64,000 bases of DNA from Pogostemon cablin (lineage: Eukaryota > Streptophyta > Magnoliopsida > Lamiales > Lamiaceae): positions 2,272,355-2,336,354 of the forward strand of contig CM042970.1 in the NCBI GenBank assembly GCA_023678885.1, in the 5' to 3' direction. The notes beneath the pieces were generated by a model. The model did no database searches. It was given only the letters and a program-made list of their open reading frames with translations, and was not told the DNA's origin. The translations under genes and the position numbers were made by a program. Of the stretch, positions 12,096 to 24,600 are shown piece after piece; the stretch's first letter is position 1; each line of letters starts with the position of its first letter.

Positions 12096-12390
12096 GGGTG
12101 CACCAGGGTGCAAGGGTACACCCATATGTGTATGTCTTTTTATTCTATTTTGTATACATATTATTCTATTTTGTATACATGTTTTGTAATAATTGTATAC
12201 TTTTTTATTTTAAGTTTTCATTAAAAAAAATTAACATCCATATGTGTATAATTTTTTATTGAATATTATATACAAATTTTCATTAAAAAAATTAACAATT
12301 AAATTGTATACATTTTTACTCTTAATTGTATATGTTTTTGTTTATATTTATATATGAGTACACCCTATCTTTAGGTGCACCCAGATGCAC
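12096..12390. mobile_element. MITE with GTGCATCTGGGTGCAC ends, copy 1
   Basis: Right end TTAGGTGCACCCAGATGCAC (12371-12390) is the inverted form of GTGCATCTGGGTGCACCTAA; the left end GGGTGCACCAGGGTGC is a degenerate match. The interior (TTTTTATTCTATTTTGTATA) is shared in inverted orientation with 36371-36886. Confidence 0.6.
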
Positions 12391-12790
12391 ATTATAAATT
12401 GCCTAGTTTTTATAACACTTTTTATTTATAGTGTATTCTCATTCTTTTACTTAAAAGAAATATTCCGTATATTACCTTAAAAATCTCATACATTTCTTTT
12501 ACTTAAAAGAAATATTCGGTATATTACCTTAAAAATCAATACAAGTCTTTTACTTAAAAGAAATATTCCGTATATTACCTTAAAAATCAATCAAATTAGT
12601 TAAAAACTGAATTTTTTTTCTTAAACTACAAATCTAGAGTTTTTGTTGCAATTAATTTCGGTGTGTAACATTTTCTTTTTTTTTTTTGAAAATTTTTTGG
12701 ATATAAATATTTTTATGGACAAATAATTAGAAAATGTGAATAATTGTGCGAGTATAATTTAGGTAGTATAGGGGAGTCGGTACAACCCAA
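12391..12790. repeat. short repeats upstream of RAD23
   Basis: Three copies of a roughly 60-bp unit (TTTTACTTAAAAGAAATATT core, then CCGTATATTACCTTAAAAAT) lie at about 12434-12590. The rest is AT-rich; the RAD23 promoter is presumably in or just after this stretch, but no TATA box could be assigned. Confidence 0.6.
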
Positions 12791-13148
12791 TTTGGATCGG
12801 GTAGGATAGAGCCCAATTGAGATAAACATGAAATCTCATACCTCTCGCCAGAACCCACAACACAAAAATCTAGCTCACTTTATTTTCCTCTCTTTCGTTT
12901 TACCGACCCTCTTCCCTTACCGTGAATCGCACGCACCAATCAGACTACTGAAATACTATTCCGTGCTCGCACGAATTCGGTTGCGCGTGCGATTCGTGTT
13001 TTATGACTGAACTGTGTGAAAGCTCCGAAAATAAATCCATGGCGATATCGATTTAAATTAATTCTTTACTTGCATTTTCGGGTTTCTGTGCCCTTCTCCC
13101 CTTTATTTTCTCTGTTCTCCTAATTAGAATTTAATTCAATAAAAAAAA

Positions 13149-16100
13149 ATGAAAATTTTCGTCAAGACTCTCAAGGGAACGCACTTCGAAATCGAAGTGC
13201 AGTCCGAAGACACGGTTGGCTTTTTTTCTTTTTACGTTTGTTTTTATAATTTAATTCTTGATTGTGGTTAATTATGCTATTTCCAGTAAAATTTTGTTCG
13301 TATATTCATTTTTATTCATGAATTTATGTTCATAAATTATTATTTATGAATTTTGGGTGTTCTCTAAATTTTGGTTGTAATTTAATGTGCTACTGAGCTG
13401 GAATCATGTTAAAAGAATTTGGCTTTTGCCTATTTAATTTCTGTCCTCAGTTAGAAGAGATGATTGATTTTGTTTTTTTGCCATTGAGTGGTTAGTTGGT
13501 TATACTGCTTTATTAATGTTTCTTTGGAGTATGTTGGTTGTATAATTCAAGGTGAATATCCCAATTTTAATTCCACCTTTATAACTATGAGAGTCACCCA
13601 TGATTAAATGAACAATGTTTCCATTGCATAGAACATTTGACATCCCTTAATTAGACAAAAAAAATCTCTAGAATCTTCAACAAGAGAAGCCAATGTGTAG
13701 AATTTATGTGATGGCTTCCCCTGGTGATCAGTTCCGGTTTCTTTTAATAAAAATATTGAATGGGGTCTTTTGTATCAAAGTATTATACTTATAGTTGCAA
13801 CCCTAAATAATTGAAATATGTGTAGTTGTTTGAGGCGCGCCTTTGAGGAGGCTAGAGCCCTTGCACCTATTTTTTCAATTTCTTGTGATTTTAGGCAATG
13901 TACCAGAGGCGCTCGCCTCTCTGCGCCTTTTTCCATACATATAGCCCACCTCCTATACGTGTTCCAATTATTATCCTTATTTGTTGGTAATTTTTTAAAT
14001 TTGTTTCATGTTTTAATTAGGTAAAAAACAATTTTTGCCATCTGGGTGGGGGGAGATTCACTTTTATATCTAGTCTTATTTGAATTAGGGTTACGGTTTT
14101 AAGGTTTTTCATAATTAAAACACAATGAACAACCAAGCAGTCAAGCACCCACCAACTAAAGGAAAAATCAGGTGGACAAAGGTAAGTTTGTTAAGTGATC
14201 ATCTTTGAGGTTTAGAGATGAAGATGAAGATATTGAAATTGATTTTGAGTGTGAAGGTGATGAAGTAGAAGAATTTAACGAAAATGATCCTCATTTTAAG
14301 GAGGAGGAGAAGGAGGATGATAATTGATTAGTTTGCTAGTAGCGAATCATTTGAAACTTGATAACCTTTTTAAACATGAAGACTTCATTTTAATGGCTTA
14401 TTATTTATTTGTGTCGAAGATTTGAATTTTGAAGTTGATTATGTATGGATGTCCTGTGTGTTATCATGTTATATGTGAGTTATTATGTATCATTATGAGA
14501 TTTCATGCAAATTTTACATTTATTTACTTGGCTAATTATGTTGCAAGTAGGATATGCTTATGTATATATGATGTAGAATCATGTTAGGCTTGTTTTACAA
14601 GAGGTGCGCGTGTCAAGATATTTGCACCTGTATGCGCCTCCCGCCTCAAACAACTATGGAGGCATCAGTATTATGAACTTCTAAATTTTTTACATAGGAG
14701 TAATCCGCAAGTTGGAAATCATGTCTTCTGGTTTTACCTGTAAAATCTTTAGAGTATGTCCTGGTTAGCTATATAAACTGTGCATAGAGGATTTGTCTTG
14801 AGAATATGAGATATGTAGTACTAATACTTGAAGGCAAAGCCAAATTCAATGTTTGTAGTTTTTAAGTTTGTGGTGCTGATTTAGCATTTTTAATTTCAAT
14901 GATATTGCTCACAACACATAGAGGTGTCCTGTAATTTTTGTTAAACCGCTAGTTATGCTTCTCGTCGGTGGATGCACCCAGTTGGTTCATTTTTTTTTTC
15001 TTTTAGTTTTTCGACGGAAGCTTCATTTTTTATTTTAGCCGACTTCATGACTCCTTTGATGTTAATGTATTGACCCTTTGACATTTTGTACATATAGTTT
15101 GAAGCCTTACATTCACTACCCATAGACGCTGTTTTATGGAACTTGATCTTGAGACATAGAATTCACCTACATGTTGAAACTATGAAATTTGTTCTACATG
15201 ATTATATGCGGCACAAATATTTTCTGAGTTTAAAGTTCCTCCGTCTTTTATGTTTTTTCGTCCAATCGATTATGGACTATATGTTAGTCTCATCATATAT
15301 CTTTATTATACAGGTTGCATCTGTGAAGAAAACTATAGAAACTACACAGGGAGCTGATATTTATCCTGCTGCACAGCAGATGCTTATCCATCAGGGAAAA
15401 GTTCTCAAAGATGGCACAACACTTGAGGAGAATAAAGTTGCTGAAAATAGTTTTGTTGTTATTATGCTGTCTAAGGTAAAAGTTTAATGTTGCTATCATG
15501 TAAATTATTGTGAGATAGTTCTGCTGCTTTTCAATTACACATTTCCGTCTTCCGCCAATCTCTTTTAGTCATTAACACTAGTACATGGTTTGTTGCTACA
15601 ATTTTGGTGTCATCAGCACTCAGCCCTCAGGATTAAAACCTATAGAAAGCTCTGATTCAAATTGTTCTCGAATAACAATAGATCTCTGATTTGAATAAAT
15701 GCTCTTATACCATTCTGAAAGAGTTATGCTTTATATGTCAAATTTCTGTATTTGATTGATGTGCAGAAGGGGTTCGGGTTCTGCTTAAATTTGGTTATTT
15801 TCTGTATATTGATGCTATGATGCTATTTGGTGTGGTATTGTATGCTCCGCATTTTGTAAATATTTATGAAGTCAACCGTCCATAAAATGTTGTAGAACAA
15901 GGGATCTTCAGGTGAAGGCTCAACAACATCCAACGCGCCTGCTGTGAAGGTAACAACAATCTAGATGTTATTTTACTGTTGTTACCATGACTCTATGGTA
16001 ATTTAGGAGGTTGTTCTTCTATCACTTAAAAACAAAATTATGTTAAAATTGTACTCCATGTGTAATTAACTAAAGAATTTCGTTATCTGTAATGTTCTTG

Positions 16101-17829
16101 TGACCCTAATGAATTATGATGTGTTTGTTATACTCCTTATAGGCACCACAAGCAATTGTCCCCCCACCAGCCTCAGCACCAGTGACTACAACACAACCTG
16201 CCGCAGTGTAAGATACTATGTATCCTTTTTATACTTCAAAATTTCATCAGTTCACCGAGTTCTCTTCCTTCCTTCAATAAGCCTTGTGAGAGTTTGAATT
16301 TCATTTTAATCTGTTTAACACAATGTTTTGCATTTCCCAGGCCTGCCCCTGCCCCATCTCCTGCTCCTGCCCCTGCCCCTACCCCTGCTGCTCCAGCTGT
16401 CAATGCTTCGTAAGTATCCATCTATTGAGATGTACGCAGTTAACCCCTTTTCCTTTAATCTCAGCTTTTGTACACTAAAATTTTCTACTTTGAGTTCAGC
16501 ACCGATGTTTATGGCCAAGCTGCATCTAATTTAGTTGCTGGGAACAACCTTGAGGGAGCCATACAGCAGATTCTTGATATGGGTGGAGGAACTTGGGATA
16601 GAGACACGGTTGTTCGTGCGCTCCGTGCTGCTTACAACAACCCAGAGAGAGCTGTTGAATATTTGTATTCTGTAAGTTATCAAAGTTTTATATTTGCTGT
16701 AGTTAGTTTTTGCCATCAAATCACTAATCTTAATCCTGCAATAAAGATTCAGCTTACCTGATTCGATTTGATCTATTTGTTTCAGGGAATCCCTGAACCA
16801 GCAGAAGCTCCTCCTGCTCCTGGAAGCATTCCTACTGGTCAGGCTGCCGACGTGCCTGCTCAGCCCCAGGGGGCAGCTCAACCGGCACCCGTTCCTTCCG
16901 CTGGACCTAATGCAAATCCACTTGATCTTTTTCCTCAGGTTATTTGAATAGTTTTATACATAGTTTTGCCTTTTTCTTAATAAAAGTCAATATGTTTAGT
17001 GGAACTATTATTCTCATTATCAGGGTCTTCCGAATATTGGCGCCAACACTGGCGGTGCAAACTCCTTGGAGTTTCTACGCAACACTCCGCAGGTAATTTA
17101 AAACTCGTACAAGCTCAACAAAGTTGGAGATATATATATTCTCATGTTTGTTTGTTTGGTGACTTTTGAACCTCAATCCTTTGTTTCAGTTCCAAGCGTT
17201 GAGAGCTATGGTGCAAGCCAACCCACAGATCTTGCAGGTTTTGTAAAACAAATAATTAGAATATTGATCTGTTGTCCTGTTAAATCGGCCATATAGCATA
17301 GTTTACATGCAGAGGCATTAATGACTTTTATATTTGTTTTTAGCCCATGCTACAAGAGCTAGGACGACAAAATCCTCAACTAGTGAGGTTGATTCAAGAG
17401 CACCAAGCCGACTTTCTTCGCCTAATCAACGAGCCTATTGAAGGGGGAGAAGGGTACCTTAAACTTTTCATGTTATTATATCACGCCTATGTCATTGCGA
17501 GTGATTGTTATGTAATTTTGTTTATTTGTGATGTGGTCTTCAGCAACGTACTCGGACAGCTTGGCGAAGCGATGCCACAGGCAATAACAGTTACGCCTGA
17601 GGAGCGTGAAGCTATAGAAAGGGTAACTGCAAAACTTGAACTTTTATGTCAAACAGGATATTCTCTCTTTCTGGAAATTCAAGATTGACTGATCAGTATC
17701 TCGTGTTTTCAGCTCGAAGCGATGGGATTCGATCGATCAATAGTTCTGCAGGTGTTCTTTGCCTGCAACAAGAATGAGGAAATGGCGGCCAACTATCTAT
17801 TGGACCATATACATGAGTTTGAAGAATGA
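13149..17829 (+). CDS. RAD23: RAD23 ubiquitin receptor (UBL-UBA-XPC-binding-UBA)
   Basis: Twelve exons: 13149-13214, 15314-15475, 15896-15949, 16143-16207, 16341-16409, 16500-16671, 16786-16938, 17024-17092, 17190-17237, 17344-17453, 17544-17622, 17713-17829; 387 aa. All joins keep frame at GT-AG sites. Residues 1-76 are a ubiquitin-like domain (MKIFVKTLKGTHFEIEVQSE, LIHQGKVLKDGTTLEENKV). Residues 77-140 form a Pro/Ala-rich linker. UBA1 is at about 146-192 (ILDMGGGTWDRDTVVRALRA). The XPC-binding/STI1 segment is at about 245-305 (LEFLRNTPQFQALRAMVQAN) and UBA2 at about 340-383 (LEAMGFDRSIVLQVFFACNK). In the RAD23 family the UBL docks on the proteasome, the UBAs carry ubiquitin chains, and the XPC-binding segment pairs with the RAD4/XPC repair factor. 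The sequence looks closest to plant RAD23C/D. The start is fixed by the UBL N-terminus. Intron 1 (2.1 kb) holds a transposon. Confidence 0.95.
13824..14655. mobile_element. TIR element inside RAD23 intron 1
   Basis: Perfect 14-bp inverted ends AGTTGTTTGAGGCG (13824-13837) and CGCCTCAAACAACT (14642-14655), with further GGCGCGCC/GCGCCT-rich subterminal sequence. The 832-bp length, GC-rich ends and an acidic coding-like interior (14216-14325, with DEDIEIDFE and EEEKEDDN) suggest a hAT-type deletion derivative. A clean 8-bp target duplication is not evident, so the superfamily is uncertain. Confidence 0.6.
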
Positions 17830-18183
17830 TGATGGGTTTTGAGGTGGAAATATTTCAACATCTCTCAGAGTATTCTCTTCTTCTCTCTTTCAATAATTCA
17901 GGGCCTTGTGTTTTTTCTAAGCTTTTTCTTGTGTGCATATTGTGAACTTTTAGCCCCCTTGAGGGTGAAGACGATATGGTGCTCCAAAATCTAATGCATA
18001 AATTTGTCTTCCAATATCATATTTAAACGTTCCTTTTTATTGTTTCATCTTTAGTTTCGAAAGACTATGTTGGCCTTTAAGACACGACACACCGTCGCAT
18101 TTTCGTGTTAAAATTTCAGTTGCACTCATTAGATATGACCAGCAAGAGAGAATTTTTTTAAGGTATGAATAAAGAGTTATACT
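17830..18183. other. RAD23 3' UTR and flank
   Basis: Follows the RAD23 stop codon. It is T-rich with AATAATTCA and CATATTGTGAAC stretches typical of plant 3' UTRs; no other gene seen. Confidence 0.5.
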
Positions 18184-18319
18184 CTTATAAATCGGGTTTA
18201 CATCATAAATTCTTGTAAACCCTATAGTCTCCCTTAATTTAAACACTAGCAATACGTAGAGCATATAAGATTGGAAGGGGGATAACAAGGCTTACACCGT
18301 AAACCCAGATTACAAAAGT
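18184..18319. mobile_element. AAATCGGGTTTACA MITE, copy 1
   Basis: Same layout as the copy at 25857-26000: CTTATAAATCGGGTTTACAT on the left, CCCTTAATTTAAACAC in the interior, and ACACCGTAAACCCAGATTAC on the right. Ends are inverted repeats. Several substitutions make it an older copy. Confidence 0.65.
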
Positions 18320-19790
18320 GTTTGTGATGAAATAAATTTGTTGTCTCTTTTGAGTCATTCATTTAATACTAATTTGTAACAAGTAACAAGAAATGTAATA
18401 CGGAGTAGTAAAATATATTAGAAAATTCAATTAGACCAATTCAGAAGAGGTGTCTACCGTGCATACGATTGCATGAACTCAACTTTAGATCCGTACCATT
18501 GGTTTTTGCCCTTTTAATTTGGTCCCCTTTCATTTAAATCCTAACAGTAGATAAGATATAATAGGATTTGAAGGGGACCACAGGTTACATCGTGACTCAA
18601 TTTACACAAGTACCTAATGTTGTTGATTTAATTTACACAAATGTTTGTCAAAATAAAATATTAACCTAACGTTGGAAGTATTAATCCTAGAAGTAGAACC
18701 GTAACATTGAATATTGTTTTTGGGTGTATGTACATCGGGTGGTGGTGGTTGTGCATAAGTTGCCTTGTTGGGTTAGGGTGTATGAAATTTCAAAATTTAA
18801 TGCAAGACCTGAAAAATAGGTTAACTATAGTAATTTTTTATTTTTGTAAGTGCCATGATAAAATTCACCACAATTAGAAATGAAAATACCTCTTTAATGT
18901 TATATATTCTTAATACACTTTTGACAACCCCCACCTAATAGCATTTGGTGGGAGTAACTCTTATTTAGTCTATGTTTGAAGACCCAGTAAATTAGTATTC
19001 GATCGATGATAGGACAAGGGGGAAGATTCAAACCACGATTATTTGATACAAAAATAAATGAAATTTATTATTGATTTGTTGTTTTTAGGTTATTAAATTC
19101 AAATCACACACAGTGAAATGGGTCCTTAGACAAAGCTTTCAGCATGTGTGATGGAATTGAAACAAGTATTAATTGAATTCTACCCCTTAGAAAACGACTT
19201 GTTACTTGTGAATCTGATCGTGACTACTACTTTGGAGAAATTATCATCCAACCTCATTTAGTTTTCAAAATTCTATGGTTATAATTTAATTGGCATCAAA
19301 TTTGTACCAATTTGTTAGATTGGATTTATACAGTCCTTTGATTTATTAATTACTCATGAATGTTCAAGCATGATTATATAGAGTGTAAATAAAGGTTGTA
19401 TTTCCTTTGAGCCAATTTTGACCCAATAATATACTCTCCTGTATTGAATGTTATATTCCTTAGTATAAAAAGTTGAATATTCTTTATTTTTTGGGAAAAA
19501 AAGATAAATTTATTAATCAAATTTTTAATAACGACCTTTATATTTCAAATGACTCTTTCATGAAAAAATAATAACCTTATTTTAATTAAAATAGACACTC
19601 TTTATAATAAAATTTATACCGTTGAATATTTTGTTATGTATGAGAGATCAACTTATAAATACATATACCAGGGAACATGACTTTATTATGCAGCTATGGG
19701 TTAACTAATCGATTGGCAACACTGTCAAAATCCTAAGAAATTTAATGTAATTAAAAATAAAATAAAAACACCAGCACCCACCCCCTACAT
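18320..19790. other. intergenic; MITE fragment, no gene seen
   Basis: A partial relative of the AAATCGGGTTTACA MITE lies at about 18520-18615 (GGTCCCCTTTCATTTAAATC...AAGGGGACCACAGGTTACAT, then CAATTTACACAAG). No gene or RNA recognised in the rest. Confidence 0.5.
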
Positions 19791-19793
19791 TAT

Positions 19794-20036
19794 CGGTCAG
19801 TTGTCGAGGGAGATCAATTAGAACCGATACCCAAGCAGACAGATTGATGTTTAACGGTCAATTTGTCGGTAGGAGATCGATTGGAACCGACACTCTAATC
19901 GATGAACTGACATTTGGTCGGTTTATTGGTGGGAAACCGACCGAAACCATCACTCGAACTGACAGACTGACATTTGTCACTCGATTTATTGGTGGAATAT
20001 CGGCTAAAACCGACACTCGAACCGATATTTGTTTTT
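19794..20036. repeat. degenerate tandem array, about 62-bp unit, four copies
   Basis: Units begin near 19794, 19854, 19917 and 19977 and share GGTCGGTTTATTGGTGG, AACCGACACTCGAACTGAC-like blocks. An open frame across the array encodes a repetitive Arg/Thr/Asp-rich peptide (RFIGGKPTETITRTDRLTF); I regard it as a by-product of the repeat. Confidence 0.75.
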
Positions 20037-20092
20037 AGGAGATCAAATGGAAATTACATTTGAACAAGGATCTCCATTTTGAAGCCAAAGTT

Positions 20093-20356
20093 AAAAGATG
20101 TAATCTTAAGAATATTTTGATGAGAAGTTGGGTATTTTTTAATTTTTTTTATCACAAATAAAATTGTTATTAGCAAAGATCTCTACTTTATCCGATTAGA
20201 AGTTGGGTGATTGAATCTTAAAAGATTTAATCTTAACAAGGATCTCAAAGTCAAAGAATATTTTTGTTCAATAAATGTTTTGATGAGAAGTTGGGTATTT
20301 TTAATTTTTTTTTATCACAAATAAAATTGTTATTAGCAAAGATCTCTACTTTATCA
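20093..20356. repeat. near-exact 76-bp duplication
   Basis: The segment at 20115-20192 (from TTTTGATGAGAAGTTGGGTA to GATCTCTACTTTATC) recurs at 20278-20355, 163 bp away, with only homopolymer-length differences. The shared AAAAGATnTAATCTTAA upstream of both suggests a recent tandem duplication with a short insertion. Confidence 0.8.
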
Positions 20357-20997
20357 AAATTGGTATTTTTGCGAATTGACTATATAAGATTATAATAACA
20401 CTTGAAAAAAATATTCAATTTATAGAAACTACATCTCAAAATTTGTTGGCACAAGATCATGTACCCCAATATATAGATGTGTTTTTGTCATTTATTTATT
20501 GATTTTTAATCGGAGAAATTTTATAATATTTTAAGAAACTTTATCTTAATTTGTAGGGTAATGGGAAAATCAAAACCACATGCTTGCTGCAAAAAAGTCC
20601 TTCGATGGATAGATCCTTTGGGTACGTGAAAATGACAAAATATATTAAGGAGTATTATATTAAGGAGTATTATGACAAAATGACAAAATAGTCCTTCGAT
20701 TGAATCCTCATTTGTTTTTTTGCGTATATTAAGGAGTATTATTATTTTATGTGTAGTGGGTAGTCGTATTAGTAGTGAGCTGTGGGCCACATGCGCGGTC
20801 TTTTTACTAAAAGTGAAAAATGAAGACATTTCAATAAGACGTCCAATATAATTAAATTAGAATTTTCGGTTGGATAAGAGAAGTATAAAAATGACATCAT
20901 ATTTTAATGTAATTCAGTCAATAATATATTAAAACTTTATTTTCATTGATAAAACATAAAATATAATTCAATAAAATAATCAATCCCTATTTTATAC
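20357..20997. other. intergenic upstream of NPF3.1, no gene seen
   Basis: AT-rich, with a small direct repeat TATTAAGGAGTATTAT at 20642-20670 and 20726-20742. No coding sequence recognised. Confidence 0.45.
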
Positions 20998-21284
20998 TAC
21001 TCCCTCCGTCTCAAACTCATTGTCTTAGTTACTATATATACGGAGTTTAAGAAAAGTTATTTTTTGACTAACTTTATTGACTTTTTAGGGGTATTGTGGT
21101 ATTTTTAGGTAATAAATAAATTATAAAGTATGTTATGTATGTTAGGTGGAAGTGGTATTTTTGAAATTAAGATAAACTTTTGAGGTTATTGGTTGATGTG
21201 AAGTTTCCTTTTTTGGAATAAGACAATTAGTTAGGGACGGATGAAAACGGAAAGTAAGACAACGAGTTTGGGACGGATGAAGTA
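20998..21284. mobile_element. Stowaway/mariner-like MITE
   Basis: TA-bounded element with left end CTCCCTCCGTCTCAAACTCA and right end ACGAGTTTGGGACGGATGAA, which are inverted repeats. Located about 360 bp upstream of the NPF start codon, so it may contribute to that promoter region. Confidence 0.8.
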
Positions 21285-21598
21285 TCAAATTTAACTCCAT
21301 AACAATAATAAAATCACCTATATATCTAAATATATGACAAAAACTTGTATGCTGGGGCACACTGTGCATCCATACATTTTAGTATTAAAGATATTAAAGA
21401 GTACCTTTTAATACTAAAATGTATGTTTTGCCATAACAAAATCTAATACTACAATACAATAATAATAAGGAAAATAAAAGGAAACAAATTAAAAAATATC
21501 ACTTTTAAAATCTAATACATCTAAACCATAATTATTCTAAATCTTATAAATCTCTATCATGGTACCCAAAATGAATAGTAAGACTATTCCATCCACCC

Positions 21599-21605
21599 TA
21601 TAAAA
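21599..21605 (+). promoter_or_regulatory. TATA box of the NPF3.1-like gene
   Basis: TATAAAA in CCACCCTATAAAACCTTTTC, 42-48 bp upstream of the ATG at 21647, so the 5' UTR would be very short (about 15-20 nt) if this is the used TATA. Confidence 0.5.
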
Positions 21606-21646
21606 CCTTTTCTTGGATTCCATTTGATCACAAGAAAGAAGCAACA

Positions 21647-24600
21647 ATGAATCTCGAAATAATGAAGCACTTCAAACCCAGAAATGTGGAAAAGAAACAG
21701 GGTGGCATGATCACTATGCCCTTCATTTTTGGTTAGTATATTCCTTAATCTCTGCTAAAATCATCTTGCAGATTGCACCCTAAACATAGATTGATGTTTA
21801 TGTATTTTGAGCAGCAAATGAAGTGTGTGAGAAACTGGCTGTGGTTGGTTTCAGCACAAACATGATAAGCTACTTGACAGGGCAGCTCCACCTGCCCATG
21901 ACAAGGGCAGCCAATACCCTCACTAACTTCGGAGGAACGGCTGCCCTAACGCCTTTACTCGGCGCCTTCGTCTCCGACTCATTTGCCGGGAGGTTTTGGA
22001 CCATCACAGTTGCCTCCATCATATACCAGATAGTATGTTATGTCAATAAAAATTGGTTAATTTGATTAATAGTAAATAAAAATCAATTAATTTGATTATT
22101 TTTTACAATAGGGGATGACCTGCTTAACAACATCAGCTGTGTTACCAAGTTTAAGGCCTCCTCCTTGCAAAAACAATGAGGATTGCAAACAGGCCGATTC
22201 AGGCCAAGTTGCAATCCTCTACATCTCTCTTTTATTGACGGCCTTAGGCTCCGGAGGGATACGACCGTGTGTCGTATCCTTCGGAGCCGACCAATTTGAT
22301 GAGAATGACCCCATGCAAAAGGCTACCACTTGGAAGTTCTTCAATTGGTACTACTTTTGCATGGCGGCATCCATCATGGTGGCGAACACCGTGATCGTGT
22401 ACATTCAGGACAACGTCGGATGGGGTTGGGGGCTCGGAGTTCCCTCCATTGCCATGGCTCTTTCCATTATCGGATTCGTTTTCGGTTATCCTATGTACCG
22501 AAAACTTGACCCTGCAGGAAGTCCGTTTACGCGGCTCCTGCAGGTCTGCGTTTCGGCGTGGAAGAAGAGGAAGCTGAATAAGGTTTCGGATCCAAAAATG
22601 CTGTATGAAAATCAGAATCTTGATGCTGCTATTTCTCTTGGAGGACAACTTGGTCACACTGAAAGCATGAAGTAAGTAATTCTCTTGATTCAGTTCTATG
22701 CATATTATCTTTTCTTTATTAGATTCTGTTTAAACATTTAATTCAGAAATAATTGCATTAGCTGGATTGAGAGATAGCTGATCATTCATAGATGATATAG
22801 CTCTATCATGTTTGTCTGCAGTATCATGGCGCCCACCTTATGTCTGAAAGATAGACATTGAATGTGATTATTCATTGAATTGCATTATTGAATAAGGCCC
22901 AAAATTATAGTATCAGCCAAAGATTGGTTTCTGGATAAAGACAAAGCTATTTAATTTGATCAATCCAATCAATCTCTATTCACCTTGCCAGTTTTCACAT
23001 TTAGAGCATCATGTTGCTCACTAGGGGTGTTCATTGTAAGTGAAGAGGGAGTTAGGACTAAACAAGTTTAGGTGTGTTTGATTAGTCAAATAAACACTAA
23101 CGAAACTCATTTTTAAGCTCGTTTTATAAAAACTCATGAACAAAATCATTTAGTTTTCATTTAGCATGTTTGTTAACAAGCTTGTTAAGAGATTAATTAA
23201 TATTATTTTTTATTAATTTATTATTATTTATAATTAAATATTTTATATTAATATACATAAATATAACAATAAATTAAGTGATCATTTAAATTTAAATGTA
23301 GCATTTTAAATTTTATTACTTCTTATTGTTAATATTTATGAATGATACTATTTGTTCACGAATGAAATGTTATTTTATTGTTTACGAACGAAAGAATTAA
23401 ATATTTATATGTTCGTGAAGAAATATTATCAAACGCATTTATGAACACGTTCGCAAACATAAAGGAGTCTTAATAAACAGTCTTTTGTTCGAATTCGAAC
23501 TTGGTAACTTTTTTTCCATGATAAGTTCAAGACCAAAATCTAACTTGATTATTTTTTAACAAACGAGACTCTGCCAAAACTCAACTAGAGTTACACCTTG
23601 TTGCTCACATTCAATAAAATGAAAAGATTTTCTTTTTCTTTCTTTCTATTTTTATTTTTTATTTTTTTTAACATCATCGTTTAATTAATCTCTGTCATTC
23701 ACTCTCATCTAGTCAATTTATTTAATTATATTTTTATCATTTCATCATCCATTTATGGAGTTTTAGTACTAAAATCTAGTATTTCCTCAAATATTTACAT
23801 TTTTCTGTTAAAATTTAGTTCCCTTCTCTCTTTCACGAGTCATCCATTGATGAGTAAATTTGTAATATCACCAAAATGATTTGATCAACTGAACAGGTTT
23901 CTAGACAAGGCTGCCATTGTTACACCGGAGGACAACCCTAATTCCCCCAACCCCTGGAACCTCTGCACCGTCCACCGCGTCGAAGAACTCAAATCCCTCC
24001 TCCGCATGCTTCCAATATGGGCCGCCGGAATCCTCCTCATCACTGCCGCCGCCCAACAGAACACCTTCTCCATCCAACAAGCCAGATCCATGAACAGACA
24101 CCTTACCAAAACCTTCCAAATCCCACCTGCTTCCATGACAGTCTTCACCTACATATCAATGCTGATTACCATCGTCCTATACGATCGCGTTTTGGTCCCC
24201 CTCACGCGTAAATTTACCGGCCTCGACCGCGGCATAACCTTCCTAACCAGAGTCGGAATCGGCCTGCTCGTATCGGTAGCTGCCACGCTTTCCGCCGGAT
24301 TCAGCGAACTGCGGCGGAAGAGCGCCGCGGCAGAGCACGGTTTACTGGACCGGCCGCAGGAGATGATTCCGACCTCTGTTTTCTGGCTGTTGCCAATGTA
24401 TTGCCTGCATGGAATAGCGGAAGCTTTCACGTCGATCGGGCTGCTGGAGTTTTTCTACGATCAGGCGCCGGAGAGTATGCGGACGATGGCTCCGGCGCTG
24501 TTCTGGCTGTCGATATCCGCCGGAAGTTATGCCAGCACTCTGTTGATCACGGTGGTGCACAAGTACAGTGAAGGAGATGATGGATCTAACTGGCTGCCGG

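Noticed and set aside
23885..24560. Several minus-strand open frames over NPF3.1 exon 4
   Set aside because: They are shadows of the GC-rich transporter exon.
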